A DNA stretch of 64,000 bases from CBDCZY01 sp965224745 (GTDB lineage Bacteria > Pseudomonadota > Gammaproteobacteria > Methylococcales > Methylomonadaceae): the NCBI GenBank assembly GCA_965224745.1, contig CBDCZY010000002.1, positions 434,001-498,000 of the forward strand. The letters run 5' to 3'. Position numbers and translations under genes: made by a program. Below, in pieces: positions 55,171 to 64,000 of the stretch. The notes beneath the pieces are model-generated. The model did no database searches. It saw only the letters and a list, made by a program, of their open reading frames with translations, and was not told the origin of the DNA. Within the stretch, counting starts at the first letter, position 1. Each line of letters opens with the position of its first letter.

Positions 55171-55330
55171 AAATAACCTGAATCCAATGCGTGGACAAGG
55201 GAAGTGTTCACGATGGCCAGAATCGGTGTTCATGATCACCAGAATACGCAGCAGGCGTTAGCTTTAAAAAAATTCCTAATTTCTTACAAATGCAATGTAA
55301 TTAAATTCTAAATGCAAGAGGTCACACAAC

Positions 55331-55582
55331 ATGGCTTATTTAATCAAAATTGGTAATTCTCAAGGAATAAGAATTCCTAAACCACTTATAGCGCAAGCAC
55401 ATCTTGCTGGAAACGAACTTAAATTTCAGGTACTCAATGGAGGTCTTTTTATTGTTCCAGTTTTGAAACCAAGAGAAGGGTTGGCAAAGTCAATTGAGAA
55501 TACTCTAATTTCTAAAGGTACTGAGACTTTGGACGAAGAATGGTTAAATTCAGAGTTAACTACTGATAAAGACTTGGAATGA
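55331..55582 (+). CDS. MazE-type antitoxin, AbrB/SpoVT fold (83 aa)
   Basis: The N-terminal swapped-hairpin DNA-binding segment MAYLIKIGNSQGIRIPKPLI fits the AbrB/MazE pattern (GNSxGIRIPK). The C-terminal 35 residues are acidic and extended (DEEWLNSELTTDKDLE), the type of tail that blocks the toxin. It overlaps the toxin gene by four bases (ATGA). An aggtcaca stretch precedes the ATG. Confidence 0.8.
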   Translation: MAYLIKIGNSQGIRIPKPLIAQAHLAGNELKFQVLNGGLFIVPVLKPREGLAKSIENTLISKGTETLDEEWLNSELTTDKDLE

Positions 55583-55908
55583 TAAAGCATCAAGTAGTTC
55601 GTTTCCTAGTATGGCTTGTGGAACTCAGCCCAACGAAAGGTAAAGAAATTAAGAAAACACGACCTTGCATTGTAATTTCGCCTAATGAAATGGAGGCTCT
55701 TTCTACTGTGCTTGTAGCTCCAATGACAACTAAATGGTTTGAATTTCAATGTAGAGTTAAATGTGACTTTGGTGGAAAGCAAGGTCTAATTCTTTTGGAT
55801 CAACTCAAAGCAGTTGATAAATTACGATTTGTAAAAAAATTAGGAATTATTGATAATAATACTCAAATAAAATTATGCGAATGTCTTCAAGAATTGTTTT
55901 CGTATTAA
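55579..55908 (+). CDS. MazF-type mRNA interferase toxin (109 aa)
   Basis: PemK/MazF family: FLVWLVELSPTKGKEIKKTR (beta strands 1-2 with the catalytic Arg in KTRPC), PCIVISPNEMEALSTVLVAP, MTTKWFEFQCRVKCDFGGKQ and GLILLDQLKAVDKLRFVKKL. All conserved blocks are present, so it may be active. It forms an operon with the MazE-type antitoxin. Confidence 0.85.
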   Translation: MIKHQVVRFLVWLVELSPTKGKEIKKTRPCIVISPNEMEALSTVLVAPMTTKWFEFQCRVKCDFGGKQGLILLDQLKAVDKLRFVKKLGIIDNNTQIKLCECLQELFSY

Positions 55909-56087
55909 ATAAAAAACTAACAATAGCTTGCAGGCTGACTACCGTATCCGGTGAAGCTGGCGTTAATTGTCCATTCAATTAGGTGTACTCAAATATGAAA
56001 TTCTGCTTTGAAGTGGATTGCAATAATGAAGAAAAAAGAATAGTCATGGATGGGCATGATCCATCACCTTATTAATGCAATATTGTC
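55909..56087. other. short intergenic region
   Basis: No gene seen; the segment lies between the mazF-type gene and the convergent dienelactone-hydrolase gene. Confidence 0.35.
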
Positions 56088-56894
56088 TTACTTTTTGCCA
56101 AAAATCTCGTTAAAAAACTTTTGCATACGTTCCCAGGAGTCTTTGTCAGCTGTAGCGTTGTATTCCAGTGGCATGTTGAACCGCTTGCCAAATGTGTTCG
56201 CATCAGGGTTGGTAAAACTGTGCTTAACTCCTGGATAATTAACAAATTCCATGTCCGCTCCGGCGGTCTTAATGGCATTTTTGAAAGCTGTGATTTGTTC
56301 TGCCGTAACGAAAGGATCGTCTGCACCATTTAGCACCAGCATTTTAGCTTTTACCCGACTGTCTTTAGCGGGGATTTTGGTCGCTAAAGCCCCATGAAAA
56401 CTAACCACACCGGATAAATCGCTTCCTTGCCTTGCCATATGCAAAATAACGCCGCCACCGAAACAATAACCAATAGCGGCTATTCGGGTTGGATCGACAG
56501 TTGAATTTTTTTGCAGTAGTTTTTTTGCTTCATTGAAACGATTTTCCGCTGTTTTCATATCAGCCAGCGTCGCCTCCATGAATTTTTTTGCATCGTCGGG
56601 ATGTTTTGCAAGTTTCCCAGCACCATACATATCGATTGCAAAAGCGGTATAACCCAAATTAGCTAACATGTCAGCGCGCTTTCTGGCATAGGCGTTATGC
56701 CCCCACCACTCATGAACGACCAACACTCCGGGCCTTTTACCCGCTTTTGCATCGTCATAACTTAGGTAACCTTGAAACGGTTGCCCAGCAATTTTATAGT
56801 TCACAACTTCTGAGTGTATTTCTGCTCTTGCTACACTGGCATCAATAATTAATACACCCGTGCACAACATGACTAATATCTGCAGTTTGTTCAT
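56088..56894 (-). CDS. secreted dienelactone hydrolase family protein (268 aa)
   Basis: An alpha/beta hydrolase with a signal peptide (KLQILVMLCTGVLIIDASVA, cleavage near RA-EIH). The catalytic Cys is in IAAIGYCFGGGVILHM (residue about 146), the Asp in LVLNGADDPFVTAEQ and the His in FVNYPGVKHSFTNPDA. The N-terminal GYLSYDDAKAGKRPGVLVVH and WWGHNAYARKRADML are typical for exported DLH-like proteins. The natural substrate is unknown. Its neighbours give no clue to the pathway. Confidence 0.85.
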   Translation of the reverse strand: MNKLQILVMLCTGVLIIDASVARAEIHSEVVNYKIAGQPFQGYLSYDDAKAGKRPGVLVVHEWWGHNAYARKRADMLANLGYTAFAIDMYGAGKLAKHPDDAKKFMEATLADMKTAENRFNEAKKLLQKNSTVDPTRIAAIGYCFGGGVILHMARQGSDLSGVVSFHGALATKIPAKDSRVKAKMLVLNGADDPFVTAEQITAFKNAIKTAGADMEFVNYPGVKHSFTNPDANTFGKRFNMPLEYNATADKDSWERMQKFFNEIFGKK

Positions 56895-57134
56895 ACGTTA
56901 ATCCCCTTTAGAGCTGGTAAAGTTTATATCGAGAACAAAATATAAGAAATCTTCTTTGGGCTTTACTGGTTGTACTGTTTAACTACTAATGACCAAAATA
57001 GTTGGTTTCGATTCAGCTTAAACGCTAACTCAACTTTAAAATATACTCTTTTTATCTTTTTTCAACAACACAATGAAGCTGGGGTGTGATTAAAGTAAAT
57101 CTAAAAAAACAGCATGTTAGAGCAGACTTTAGTT

Positions 57135-57302
57135 CTATTTTGTCAGATTAGATAATACATTCTTTTTCAAACACGTCATTCCGGCAGGGATTTCCGGAAT
57201 CCAGATTCCACGGAAGGATCTGAGCTTACCATCCATGGCTCTGGATACCCGCTTCCAGGCGGGCATGACGAGTTTGTAGATTAATCTGACAAAGTAGAAT
57301 AG
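57135..57302. repeat. 168-bp inverted-repeat element with inner cgtcattccgg palindrome
   Basis: The ends ctattttgtcagatta and taatctgacaaagtagaatag form an outer inverted repeat. Inside (57174-57270) sits a second palindromic unit, cgtcattccggcagg...gcgggcatgacg, of the kind known as a dispersed repeat in many proteobacteria. Possibly two repeat types nested in one another. A similar fragment (taatctaacaaagtagaatt) occurs at 29113. Confidence 0.6.
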
Positions 57303-57425
57303 TCCACTATGTTTCTATATGGATTGCGGAATAACGTCCGCTCAAAAAGTAGAACATTTCACTTTACTTCACTTTGAATCGCGCCCATGAAGCTGAAAAG
57401 TTGCAATGTTACTTGCCTCAACTAT

Positions 57426-57443
57426 GGAACGTGCACGGAATAA
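57426..57443. repeat. partial arm of the dispersed palindrome (copy C)
   Basis: ggaacgtgcacggaataa matches the outer arm of copy A (3323). The other arm and the core are not present here, so only a remnant is left. Confidence 0.5.
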
Positions 57444-57461
57444 GTTCCTGTCTTTGTAAAA

Positions 57462-59627
57462 CTACAATTCCACACTTTTAAGCCTAAGAGAATTCGTAAT
57501 CACGGAAACAGAGCTAAAGCTCATCGCTGCAGCTGCTATCATAGGTGATAACAGCAAGCCGAAGAATGGATAAAGCACGCCTGCGGCAATCGGCACCCCC
57601 ACCATGTTATAAAAAAACGCAAAAAACAAATTCTGCCTGATGTTACGCATGGTCGCACGGCTTAGCCGTTGCGCTCTAACGATACCTCGTAAATCTCCTT
57701 TTACTAAGGTTACACCAGCACTTTCCATTGCTACATCGGTTCCTGTACCCATCGCAATTCCGACTTGTGCCTGCGCTAGTGCGGGAGCATCGTTAATCCC
57801 GTCTCCTGCCATAGCAACAATACGGCCTTCTGCTTGAAGCTTCTTAATGACTTCAGCTTTTTGTTCAGGCAATACTTCGGCATACACTTGATCGATCTTC
57901 AGCTTGCTTGCAACCGCTTCTGCAGTGGCACGGCTGTCCCCCGTTAGCATGACAATTTTAATACCTTCTGCCTGCAAATCGCGAACAGCCTCTGCCGTTG
58001 AATTTTTAATAGGATCGGCGACCCCCATCAACCCAGCTGCCTTGCCATTGATGGCTACATGCATGACAGTGTTACCTTCCGCGCGAAGTTTATTAGCTTG
58101 CTGGGGTAAATCTTCTGCGTTGATTTCCAGACTCTCAAATAACTTTAGATTGCCAATAGCAATTTTATGCCCGTCCACTACGCCGGTAACACCTTTTCCG
58201 GTGATCGACTGAAAATCGCTGGGTTTTACCAGCTCAAATCCTTTTCCCTCTGCACCCACAACGATTGCTTCTGCCAGAGGATGTTCGCTAACGCGCTCCA
58301 GACTGGCGACTAAGTACAATACATCATCTTCCGTGAATCCTTTTTCAACCTGGACTATGACTAATTTTGGTTTACCTTCTGTCAACGTGCCAGTTTTATC
58401 TACAACCATCGTATCTACTTTTTCCATAACCTCTAGCGCTTCGGCATTTTTGATTAATATTCCTGCCGTAGCACCGCGACCTGTTCCCACCATGATAGAA
58501 ATAGGTGTGGCAAGACCCAGTGCACAAGGACAAGCAATGATCAGGACTGCAACCGCATTGACAATCGCATGCGCTAAGCGTGGTTCGGGTCCCACGATCC
58601 ACCAAACAATAAATGCAAAGATAGCTATTCCAATAACAACCGGAACAAAATATCCGGCTACCAAATCGGCCAGTTTTTGGATCGGTGCGCGTGAACGTTG
58701 TGCCTGAGCCACCATATTGATGATCTGTGCCAGCAAAGTTTCGGAGCCAACGTTTTCTGCCCGCATCAGTAAACTGCCGGTGCCATTCACCGTTGCGCCT
58801 ATCAATTTTTCGCCAGCTAATTTTGCTATGGGAATAGATTCGCCCGTGATCATGGATTCGTCAACGTTACTTTGACCTTCAATGACAGACCCATCCACCG
58901 GTATTTTCTCACCGGGACGAACCCGCAACGTATCGCCGGGTTGAACCTCCTCCAAGGGAATATCTTCTTCTGCTCCATCTATTCGGACGATGCGTGCAGT
59001 ATTCGGTGCGAGCCCAAGCAACAGCTGTATAGCCGCGTTAGTACGTGAACGGGCGCGTAATTCAAGTACTTGACCCAAAAGCACCAGCACTGTGATGACC
59101 GCTGCAGATTCAAAATAGACCTGCACCAACCCTTCTTCCGTTTGCATGATGGGTGGAAAAACCTGTGGCAACAACAAAGCCGCTACACTGTATATCCATG
59201 CGACTGCAACGCCAAGTGCAATCAGCGTAAACATATTGAGATTCCTAGTCTTAATCGATTCCCAACCGCGAACAAAAAATGGCCAACCACCCCACACTAC
59301 AACCGGTGTTGCCAGCATAAATTCAACCCATTGCACTGTATTCATGGACAGTCCATCAGGTAACCAGCCAGGCATCATATCGGCAATCATAGCGAGTAAA
59401 AACAGCGGTAAAGCCAGCGCGGTACAAACCCAAAATCGACGGCTCATATCGATGAGTTCTGGATTTTTTTCTTCAGCTTGTACTACGACAGGTTCCAGCC
59501 CCATACCACACTTGGGGCAATGACCGGGATGATCCTGGACTATTTCAGGATGCATCGGACAAATGTATTCAGTTCTGGTCACGGCTGCATGATAACCCGT
59601 GGCTGCTGTTAAGGTTTTTTTGTTCAT
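57462..59627 (-). CDS. copA: copper-translocating P-type ATPase (721 aa)
   Basis: P1B-type ATPase that exports Cu(I). It has an N-terminal heavy-metal-binding domain of the YHS-like type (YICPMHPEIVQDHPGHCPKC, about residues 21-47 from the chosen ATG) instead of an HMA domain, the membrane metal site CPC in IIACPCALGLATPI, the phosphorylation site DKTGTLTEGKP, the HP motif SEHPLAEAI and the hinge GDGINDAPAL. I prefer the ATG at 59627 over GTG 59636. In a methanotroph copper export would protect cells that import copper for particulate methane monooxygenase. Confidence 0.9.
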   Translation of the reverse strand: MNKKTLTAATGYHAAVTRTEYICPMHPEIVQDHPGHCPKCGMGLEPVVVQAEEKNPELIDMSRRFWVCTALALPLFLLAMIADMMPGWLPDGLSMNTVQWVEFMLATPVVVWGGWPFFVRGWESIKTRNLNMFTLIALGVAVAWIYSVAALLLPQVFPPIMQTEEGLVQVYFESAAVITVLVLLGQVLELRARSRTNAAIQLLLGLAPNTARIVRIDGAEEDIPLEEVQPGDTLRVRPGEKIPVDGSVIEGQSNVDESMITGESIPIAKLAGEKLIGATVNGTGSLLMRAENVGSETLLAQIINMVAQAQRSRAPIQKLADLVAGYFVPVVIGIAIFAFIVWWIVGPEPRLAHAIVNAVAVLIIACPCALGLATPISIMVGTGRGATAGILIKNAEALEVMEKVDTMVVDKTGTLTEGKPKLVIVQVEKGFTEDDVLYLVASLERVSEHPLAEAIVVGAEGKGFELVKPSDFQSITGKGVTGVVDGHKIAIGNLKLFESLEINAEDLPQQANKLRAEGNTVMHVAINGKAAGLMGVADPIKNSTAEAVRDLQAEGIKIVMLTGDSRATAEAVASKLKIDQVYAEVLPEQKAEVIKKLQAEGRIVAMAGDGINDAPALAQAQVGIAMGTGTDVAMESAGVTLVKGDLRGIVRAQRLSRATMRNIRQNLFFAFFYNMVGVPIAAGVLYPFFGLLLSPMIAAAAMSFSSVSVITNSLRLKSVEL

Positions 59628-59636
59628 GATAGGCAC

Positions 59637-60095
59637 CCGTTTGATCGTTGTCTTTTTTAGGAAATCACTTTCTTAGTTTCCGGTGTTTATCCTAATAGAT
59701 GCCCACATTTTTTGTATGATTCATTATGTGTTTTTTTTGATAAATATTATCTATCATTATCACAGAGATAGCTGCATCCCTATCGAGCTATACGCTTTGC
59801 ATTTGTAAATTTAGCCTGTGTATTAAGAAAGTATCTACAAAATGCCGAAATTCTTTATGCCGAAGGAACAACTTAAATGAAGGCAATTGATATCTACAGA
59901 GTTGGGCTGTTCTGTCCATTCCACAAATAACTGATTTCATGAATTCTAACGGTGGATGGCTAAACATTGATTTGATGATCGAGCATGCTGACATCAACAT
60001 CTCTGACCTTCAACTACCGCCATGCATCAACTAATTCGCTCGGTAGCCGGTAACATAAAATGACAGGTAGATATTGCAGATGCGCAGTGGTCTGT
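59637..60095. other. intergenic region upstream of copA
   Basis: About 460 bases with no convincing gene. The first 150 bases are AT-rich and probably hold the copA promoter. No CueR-type operator was recognised. Confidence 0.35.
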
Positions 60096-61208
60096 TCATT
60101 TTGAATCCTCATAAAAAGGATAATCCGTATAGCCTTCCGCTTCACCTCCACCAAAAAGGGTATGCGTGTTGGTGATTTCGTTTAACGGTAAATTCTCTGC
60201 AACACGTTTTGGGTAATCAGGATTTGCCAAAATCTTGCGTCCAAAGCCGACCAGATCGACCAACTGTTTAGTGATCACATCATTGCCGCGTTCTGGTGTG
60301 TAATTTCCGGTTGCGATAATGGTATTACTGAATTTTTGCCTTAATTCTGTTCTGAATGCTTCGGGTACTTCAGGGGCATCATCCCAATCGGCTTCACATA
60401 AATGCAGATAGGCGATGTCTAATGGGTTGAGCTGTTCAGCGGCAATCATAAATGTGTCCAGAATTTCCGGATCATCCATGTCCTTGAATTTAATATAAGG
60501 CGATAATCGAACCCCTGTTTTTTCTTTACCGACTTCTTCCGCAACGGCTTTTGTAACTTCCATCAAGAAGCGCACACGCTTTTCTTTTGACCCTCCATAT
60601 TGATCATTTCGCTTGTTGGTGTTGGATCGTAAAAACTGATCAATCAAATAACCATTTGCGCCATGGATTTCGACACCATCAAATCCTGCTTCAATGGCAT
60701 TTCTAGCGCCGCTGCGAAAATCTTCGATGGTTTTCTGAATGTCTTCTTCAGTCATTTCCCGAGGTTGTTCAACATCAACAAACGTTGCATCGCCATTAGG
60801 TGCGCCATCAAAGATGTAAACATTGGTATCTTTGGCAATACAAGGCGATGGAGCAATCGGTTGCAAGCCATTCACTTTGGAGGTTGAGACACGCCCGACA
60901 TGCCATAATTGTAGAAACATTTTACTGGCTGCATCATGTACCGCTTGGGTAACTTTTTTCCAGCCTTCAATCTGCTCCTGGGTATAAATTCCAGGGGTAT
61001 TTGCATAGCCCATCCCTTGTAATGACACCTGCGTAGCCTCGGAAATAATCAAACCCACAGAGGTACGTTGTGCATAATAAGTGGCATTTAATGCTGTTGG
61101 AATATCGCCGGGCTGTCTGGCTCTTGAACGGGTCATGGGTGCCATTACAAAACGGTTTTTTAAATCCAGACTCGATAATGAGTAGGCTGAAAAAAGGGGC
61201 TGTGTCAT
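60096..61208 (-). CDS. old yellow enzyme family alkene/ene reductase (370 aa)
   Basis: FMN-dependent NADH:flavin oxidoreductase fold. Landmarks are LKNRFVMAPMTRSRARQPGD, FLQLWHVGRVS, FDGVEIHGANGYLIDQFLRS (the HxxN substrate-anion pair), NKRNDQYGGSKEKRVRFLME and the FMN phosphate-binding VGFGRKILANPDYPKRV. Members reduce activated double bonds or nitro compounds (NemA-type). The ribosome site is ggagag, 7 bases upstream. A zinc-free quinone reductase-like gene follows upstream in the same direction (40 bases away), so the two are probably co-transcribed for detoxification of reactive electrophiles. Confidence 0.88.
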   Translation of the reverse strand: MTQPLFSAYSLSSLDLKNRFVMAPMTRSRARQPGDIPTALNATYYAQRTSVGLIISEATQVSLQGMGYANTPGIYTQEQIEGWKKVTQAVHDAASKMFLQLWHVGRVSTSKVNGLQPIAPSPCIAKDTNVYIFDGAPNGDATFVDVEQPREMTEEDIQKTIEDFRSGARNAIEAGFDGVEIHGANGYLIDQFLRSNTNKRNDQYGGSKEKRVRFLMEVTKAVAEEVGKEKTGVRLSPYIKFKDMDDPEILDTFMIAAEQLNPLDIAYLHLCEADWDDAPEVPEAFRTELRQKFSNTIIATGNYTPERGNDVITKQLVDLVGFGRKILANPDYPKRVAENLPLNEITNTHTLFGGGEAEGYTDYPFYEDSK

Positions 61209-61248
61209 ATTTCTCTCCTGATATAGTTGTAAAAATTAAACCGTTAGC

Positions 61249-62268
61249 CTACTTCCATCCTGCAAGCACAATTTTTCCGATTGAACGACCCTGCTCGACC
61301 ATCGCGTGTGCTTTACGCAGATTTTCTGCATTAATAGGCTGGATAATCTCGTTAACCGTCGTCACCAGCTCGCCTTTGTTGACCAAAGCAGCGATCTCAT
61401 TTAGCAAGCGCTGTTGTTCGATCATATCGTCAGTCTGATACATCGAGCGCGTAAACATAAATTCCCAAACAAAGCTGGCACTTTTACTTTTTAATAGACC
61501 AAGATCGACAGCTTCAGTGGTTTCCACGATCGAACAGATTCTGCCTTGAGGCGCAATGGCCTGTGTCATCGCCAACCAGTGTTGATCAGAATTGTTGAGG
61601 CAAAGAATGTAATCCACATGCGAAATGCTTTGTGCTGACAGTTCTTCATTCAAGGCATTCCTGTGATTAATGATAAGGTCGGCACCGAGCTTCAAGCACC
61701 AATCTCGTGATGCTTCGCGTGAAGCGGTAGCAATAACATTGAGTTTGGCTAATTTACCTGCCAGCTGAATAGCTATTGACCCAACGCCACCGGCGCCGCC
61801 AATAATCAGAATTGACTTACCTGCATCCTGACCCTGTTTAGAAATGTCAAGCCGGTCAAATAATGCTTCCCAGGCTGTAATACAAGTCAATGGCAAAGCA
61901 GCCGCTTCAGCAAATGACAGGGAAGACGGCTTTATTCCCACAATGCGCTCATCGACCTGATGAAACTCCGCATTGGAACCCGGCCGGGTAATGTCCCCGG
62001 CATAGAAAACCTCGTCGCCAATACAGTAGTTTTTAACCTCCGACCCAATCGCAATCACTTCACCCGCAGCATCCCAACCTAGTATTCTCGGTATGGTTTC
62101 TGTTTGGTCTTTGGGTGCCCGTACTTTGGTATCGACCGGATTGACTGAAATCGCTTTCACCGCAACCAGTAAATCTTTTCCATTTGGCTCGGGTTTATAA
62201 ATGTCAACATCAATGAGTGATTGTTCATCTTGGATGGGCAAATAGTTATACAAACCGATAGCTTTCAT
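61249..62268 (-). CDS. zinc-independent quinone oxidoreductase/alcohol dehydrogenase-like protein (about 339 aa)
   Basis: MDR-family protein: VKAISVNPVDTKVRAPKDQT, ILGWDAAGEVIAIGSEV, the coenzyme loop SILIIGGAGGVGSIAIQLAG (NADPH-binding Gly-rich) and VIATASREASRDWCLKLGAD. The zinc-binding Cys set of true alcohol dehydrogenases is absent, so it is an NADPH:quinone reductase-like enzyme. I prefer the ATG at 62268 because aggag precedes it with 6-base spacing. It is divergent from a LysR regulator that probably controls it. Confidence 0.82.
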   Translation of the reverse strand: MKAIGLYNYLPIQDEQSLIDVDIYKPEPNGKDLLVAVKAISVNPVDTKVRAPKDQTETIPRILGWDAAGEVIAIGSEVKNYCIGDEVFYAGDITRPGSNAEFHQVDERIVGIKPSSLSFAEAAALPLTCITAWEALFDRLDISKQGQDAGKSILIIGGAGGVGSIAIQLAGKLAKLNVIATASREASRDWCLKLGADLIINHRNALNEELSAQSISHVDYILCLNNSDQHWLAMTQAIAPQGRICSIVETTEAVDLGLLKSKSASFVWEFMFTRSMYQTDDMIEQQRLLNEIAALVNKGELVTTVNEIIQPINAENLRKAHAMVEQGRSIGKIVLAGWK

Positions 62269-62454
62269 TTTCATCTCCTTCATTCTCATATTTAGATTGA
62301 ATACTATCTAATACATGGTTAATTTTCATTGCATTTCTCCACTTTAAATAAACACCTTCTGTGTTTTAGTAACGATGAGCTGTAGAATACACCATTCATT
62401 TTTTATGGACAATATCGTACAATATGAAAACTCTATACAGTAATACTGAAGAAT

Positions 62455-63384
62455 ATGGATAAATTGGGCGATATGGACTTATTCGTGCGTGTCGTTAAAA
62501 ATGGCGGACTTGCTGTGGCTGGGCGAGAAGTAGGGTTGTCGCCAGCGAGCATGAGTGCACGAATTAATGCATTGGAACAGCGCTACGGTATGCGTTTATT
62601 AAACAGAACTACAAGACACGTTTCACCAACAGAAGCTGGTAGCAAATTTTACGACGCTTGCGTGTGCATTTTAGCCGATGTCAACGAAGCGGAAACCCAA
62701 CTTCAGTCCGTAAAAGAATCATTCTCCGGCCCCCTGCGCATTACCGCGACATCGGACATGGGTCAACAGCACATCGCTCCTTTGCTATCGAAATTTATCG
62801 CCCAGCACCCATGCGTTTCGCCGCATCTGTATTTGACTGACGGTATCGTTAATCTAGCTGAGCAGAGCTTTGACTTGGGTGTACGTTACGGTCACTTACC
62901 AGATAGCTCGCTGGTAGTAAGAAAACTGGCAACCAGTCACCGAGTGGTTTGCGCATCTCCCGATTACCTAAACAAAAAGGGCATACCAAAAACTCCACAA
63001 GCACTTTCTGAACATGATTGCCTGGTAATGGTTCGTGTCACTGAACCCTTAACCAACTGGTATTTTCATACAGCAAACGGGCAGGAAACAGTTGCCATCA
63101 ATGCCGCACGGTCATCTAATGATGGCGCGTTAATACGTAGATGGGCGCTTGAAGGTACAGGTATTGCGTTAAAATCTTACCTGGATGTCGCGGCTGACAT
63201 CAAGGCCAAAAGACTGGTTACTGTGTTGGATGATTTTATGCAGGATTTCAATAGTGACGGAACATCATACGACGCGGATCTTCAGCTAGTATATCCCAGT
63301 CGTAAATATATGCCGCTTCGTGTACAAGGGTTCATTGATTTGTTACTTGATCATTTTAAGGACTCACCCGACCCATTTATTTAA
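62455..63384 (+). CDS. LysR-family transcriptional regulator (309 aa)
   Basis: The N-terminal winged helix (MDLFVRVVKNGGLAVAGREV, LSPASMSARINALEQRYGMR, LLNRTTRHVSPTEAG) is followed by the periplasmic-binding-like effector domain (GPLRITATSDMGQQHIAPLL to FIDLLLDHFKD). The type resembles regulators of quinone or electrophile detoxification. It is divergent from the quinone-reductase-like gene; the 186-base intergenic region has the repeated acaatat near 62411-62425, which could be part of its binding site. Confidence 0.88.
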   Translation: MDKLGDMDLFVRVVKNGGLAVAGREVGLSPASMSARINALEQRYGMRLLNRTTRHVSPTEAGSKFYDACVCILADVNEAETQLQSVKESFSGPLRITATSDMGQQHIAPLLSKFIAQHPCVSPHLYLTDGIVNLAEQSFDLGVRYGHLPDSSLVVRKLATSHRVVCASPDYLNKKGIPKTPQALSEHDCLVMVRVTEPLTNWYFHTANGQETVAINAARSSNDGALIRRWALEGTGIALKSYLDVAADIKAKRLVTVLDDFMQDFNSDGTSYDADLQLVYPSRKYMPLRVQGFIDLLLDHFKDSPDPFI

Positions 63385-63456
63385 TCAAATAGATGAATTT
63401 GATAATATATATACCTTTCCCGCTCCTTTCTTCCCATTAATCCAACTTACTTGATT

Positions 63457-63909
63457 ATGCTCAACCAATTAAAAATATTCTTTGAGGAAAATATGAAACT
63501 TTCAACTCCCAAAGAAAACTCCACTGAAAAATTACATTTGGCCTGTGCCGCTCTGTTTTTAGAAATGATGATGATGGACGAGGTGGTCGAAACCAAAGAA
63601 CAAGAAGAAATTTTGGCGCTCATCAGTGATAATTTTTCTTTAACCACTGAGCAAGCAACATCTCTGATGGAAATGGCTGAACAAGAAAGAAAACAGGCGA
63701 CTGATTATTTTCAATTTACTTCACTCATCAATGATCAATATAGCGCTGAACAGAAAATCCAACTCGTTGGATCGCTCTGGAAGATTGCATTTATTGATGG
63801 AAAGCTGGATATGCACGAAGAATATTTAGTGCGAAAAATAGCGGATCTTTTACATGTAACGCACGCAGATTTTATCAAAGCAAAGAACCGCTTTAATAAA
63901 GCGCAGTAG
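63457..63909 (+). CDS. TerB-like (DUF533/tellurite resistance-type) protein (150 aa)
   Basis: An all-helical acidic protein: LHLACAALFLEMMMMDEVVE, QEEILALISDNFSLTTEQA, then FTSLINDQYSAEQKIQLVGS and LWKIAFIDGKLDMHEEYLVR. These are the paired metal-binding acidic helices (EMxxxDE..., D-G-x-x-D-x-x-E) of the TerB domain, a calcium-binding-like module used in phage defence and stress proteins but also in many housekeeping genes. I take the ATG at 63457. No other ter genes are near, so function is not assigned. Confidence 0.8.
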   Translation: MLNQLKIFFEENMKLSTPKENSTEKLHLACAALFLEMMMMDEVVETKEQEEILALISDNFSLTTEQATSLMEMAEQERKQATDYFQFTSLINDQYSAEQKIQLVGSLWKIAFIDGKLDMHEEYLVRKIADLLHVTHADFIKAKNRFNKAQ

Positions 63910-64000
63910 GGTTCTGTGTACTGACTCAGACTTCGGTGAATAAGCGCACCCGTTTGGCGAACTATTTCAGAAACCATCGTTACGGGAAAAACCGCTGCCT

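Larger units (their letters stand above)
52648..55250 (+). mobile_element. IS21-family element (second type), 2603 bp
   Basis: Ends tgcatattctgg and ccagaatacgca are matching inverted ends. Several tandem gaacac-attctg repeats lie inside the left end and two inside the right end, as in the IS21 family. Flanking 5-bp direct repeats gcagg are at 52643-52647 and 55251-55255. The istA and istB of this element are not closely similar to those at 26 and 37 kb. Confidence 0.88.
56895..57461. other. intergenic region with nested repeats
   Basis: No ORF. Contains the REP-like unit at 57135-57302 and a partial copy of the dispersed palindrome at 57426-57443. Confidence 0.4.

Noticed and set aside
57640..59523. 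Several plus-strand ORFs across the copper ATPase gene
   Set aside because: All lie antisense to the clear P-type ATPase frame and show no family similarity of their own.
63457..63909. Tellurite resistance or ter phage-defence cluster
   Set aside because: Only a TerB-like domain is seen; no TerC, TerD or other ter genes are in the window.

Overview
The window looks like a piece of a gammaproteobacterial methanotroph or methylotroph chromosome (Methylococcales-like; inferred from gene content, not from a marker gene). The main evidence is a tetrahydromethanopterin C1 cluster at 45.9-51.2 kb: tusD, tusC, an ATP-grasp gene, mch, a second ATP-grasp gene, a CitG-like gene and fae. A serine-cycle/folate cluster lies at 31.5-35.9 kb (glycerate 2-kinase, glyA, formate-tetrahydrofolate ligase). 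No rRNA, tRNA or CRISPR array was seen.

Layout. 0-3.5 kb: the end of an IS1-family element that has cut an ECF sigma gene, a secreted protein gene, and a decayed DUF4338/ISAs1-type transposase relic. 3.6-13.3 kb: a degenerate defence island. A type I restriction-modification locus (hsdR, hsdM, hsdS) carries separate lesions in every gene: a 173-bp MITE, a frameshift and a nonsense codon in hsdR, a stop/start split in hsdM, and an IS3-family element truncating hsdS. Inside it sits an apparently intact two-gene nucleotidyltransferase/helix-turn-helix pair that resembles a toxin-antitoxin module. The whole block is bracketed by a 184-bp duplication of the 3' end of the secreted protein gene, and a scrap of an encapsulin-cargo ferritin gene lies beside the right copy. 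14-24.2 kb: orphan exported proteins and lipoproteins, a DUF202 membrane protein, a peptide with a double-glycine (bacteriocin-type) leader and the wreck of a possible second one. These are interleaved with ISKra4 and IS110 transposases; the IS110 gene is preceded by a strongly structured noncoding region that is a candidate bridge RNA.

25-41 kb: two nearly identical IS1380-family elements, each interrupted at a different site by an identical 2408-bp IS21-family element, flank the gck-glyA-fhs cluster. 41-43.3 kb: an IS3-family element interrupted by a complete IS1-family element with an 8-bp target duplication. 43.7-51.3 kb: conserved chromosomal genes (EVE protein, BepA-type protease, the TusDC/H4MPT cluster). 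51.3-55.3 kb: a second exact copy of the 1300-bp IS3-family element, then a different 2603-bp IS21-family element with 5-bp target repeats. 55.3-64 kb: a mazEF-type pair, a secreted dienelactone-hydrolase-like enzyme, a copper-type P-type ATPase, an old yellow enzyme, a zinc-free quinone-oxidoreductase-like dehydrogenase with a divergent LysR regulator, and a TerB-like protein.

How the genes work together. Fae condenses formaldehyde with H4MPT and Mch carries the methenyl-to-formyl step of its oxidation. Formate-THF ligase (Fhs) returns formate to the folate pool, GlyA uses methylene-THF to make serine, and glycerate kinase feeds serine-cycle carbon to 2-phosphoglycerate. The copper ATPase fits a copper-dependent methanotroph. 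The rest of the window is shaped by heavy insertion-sequence activity and gene decay.
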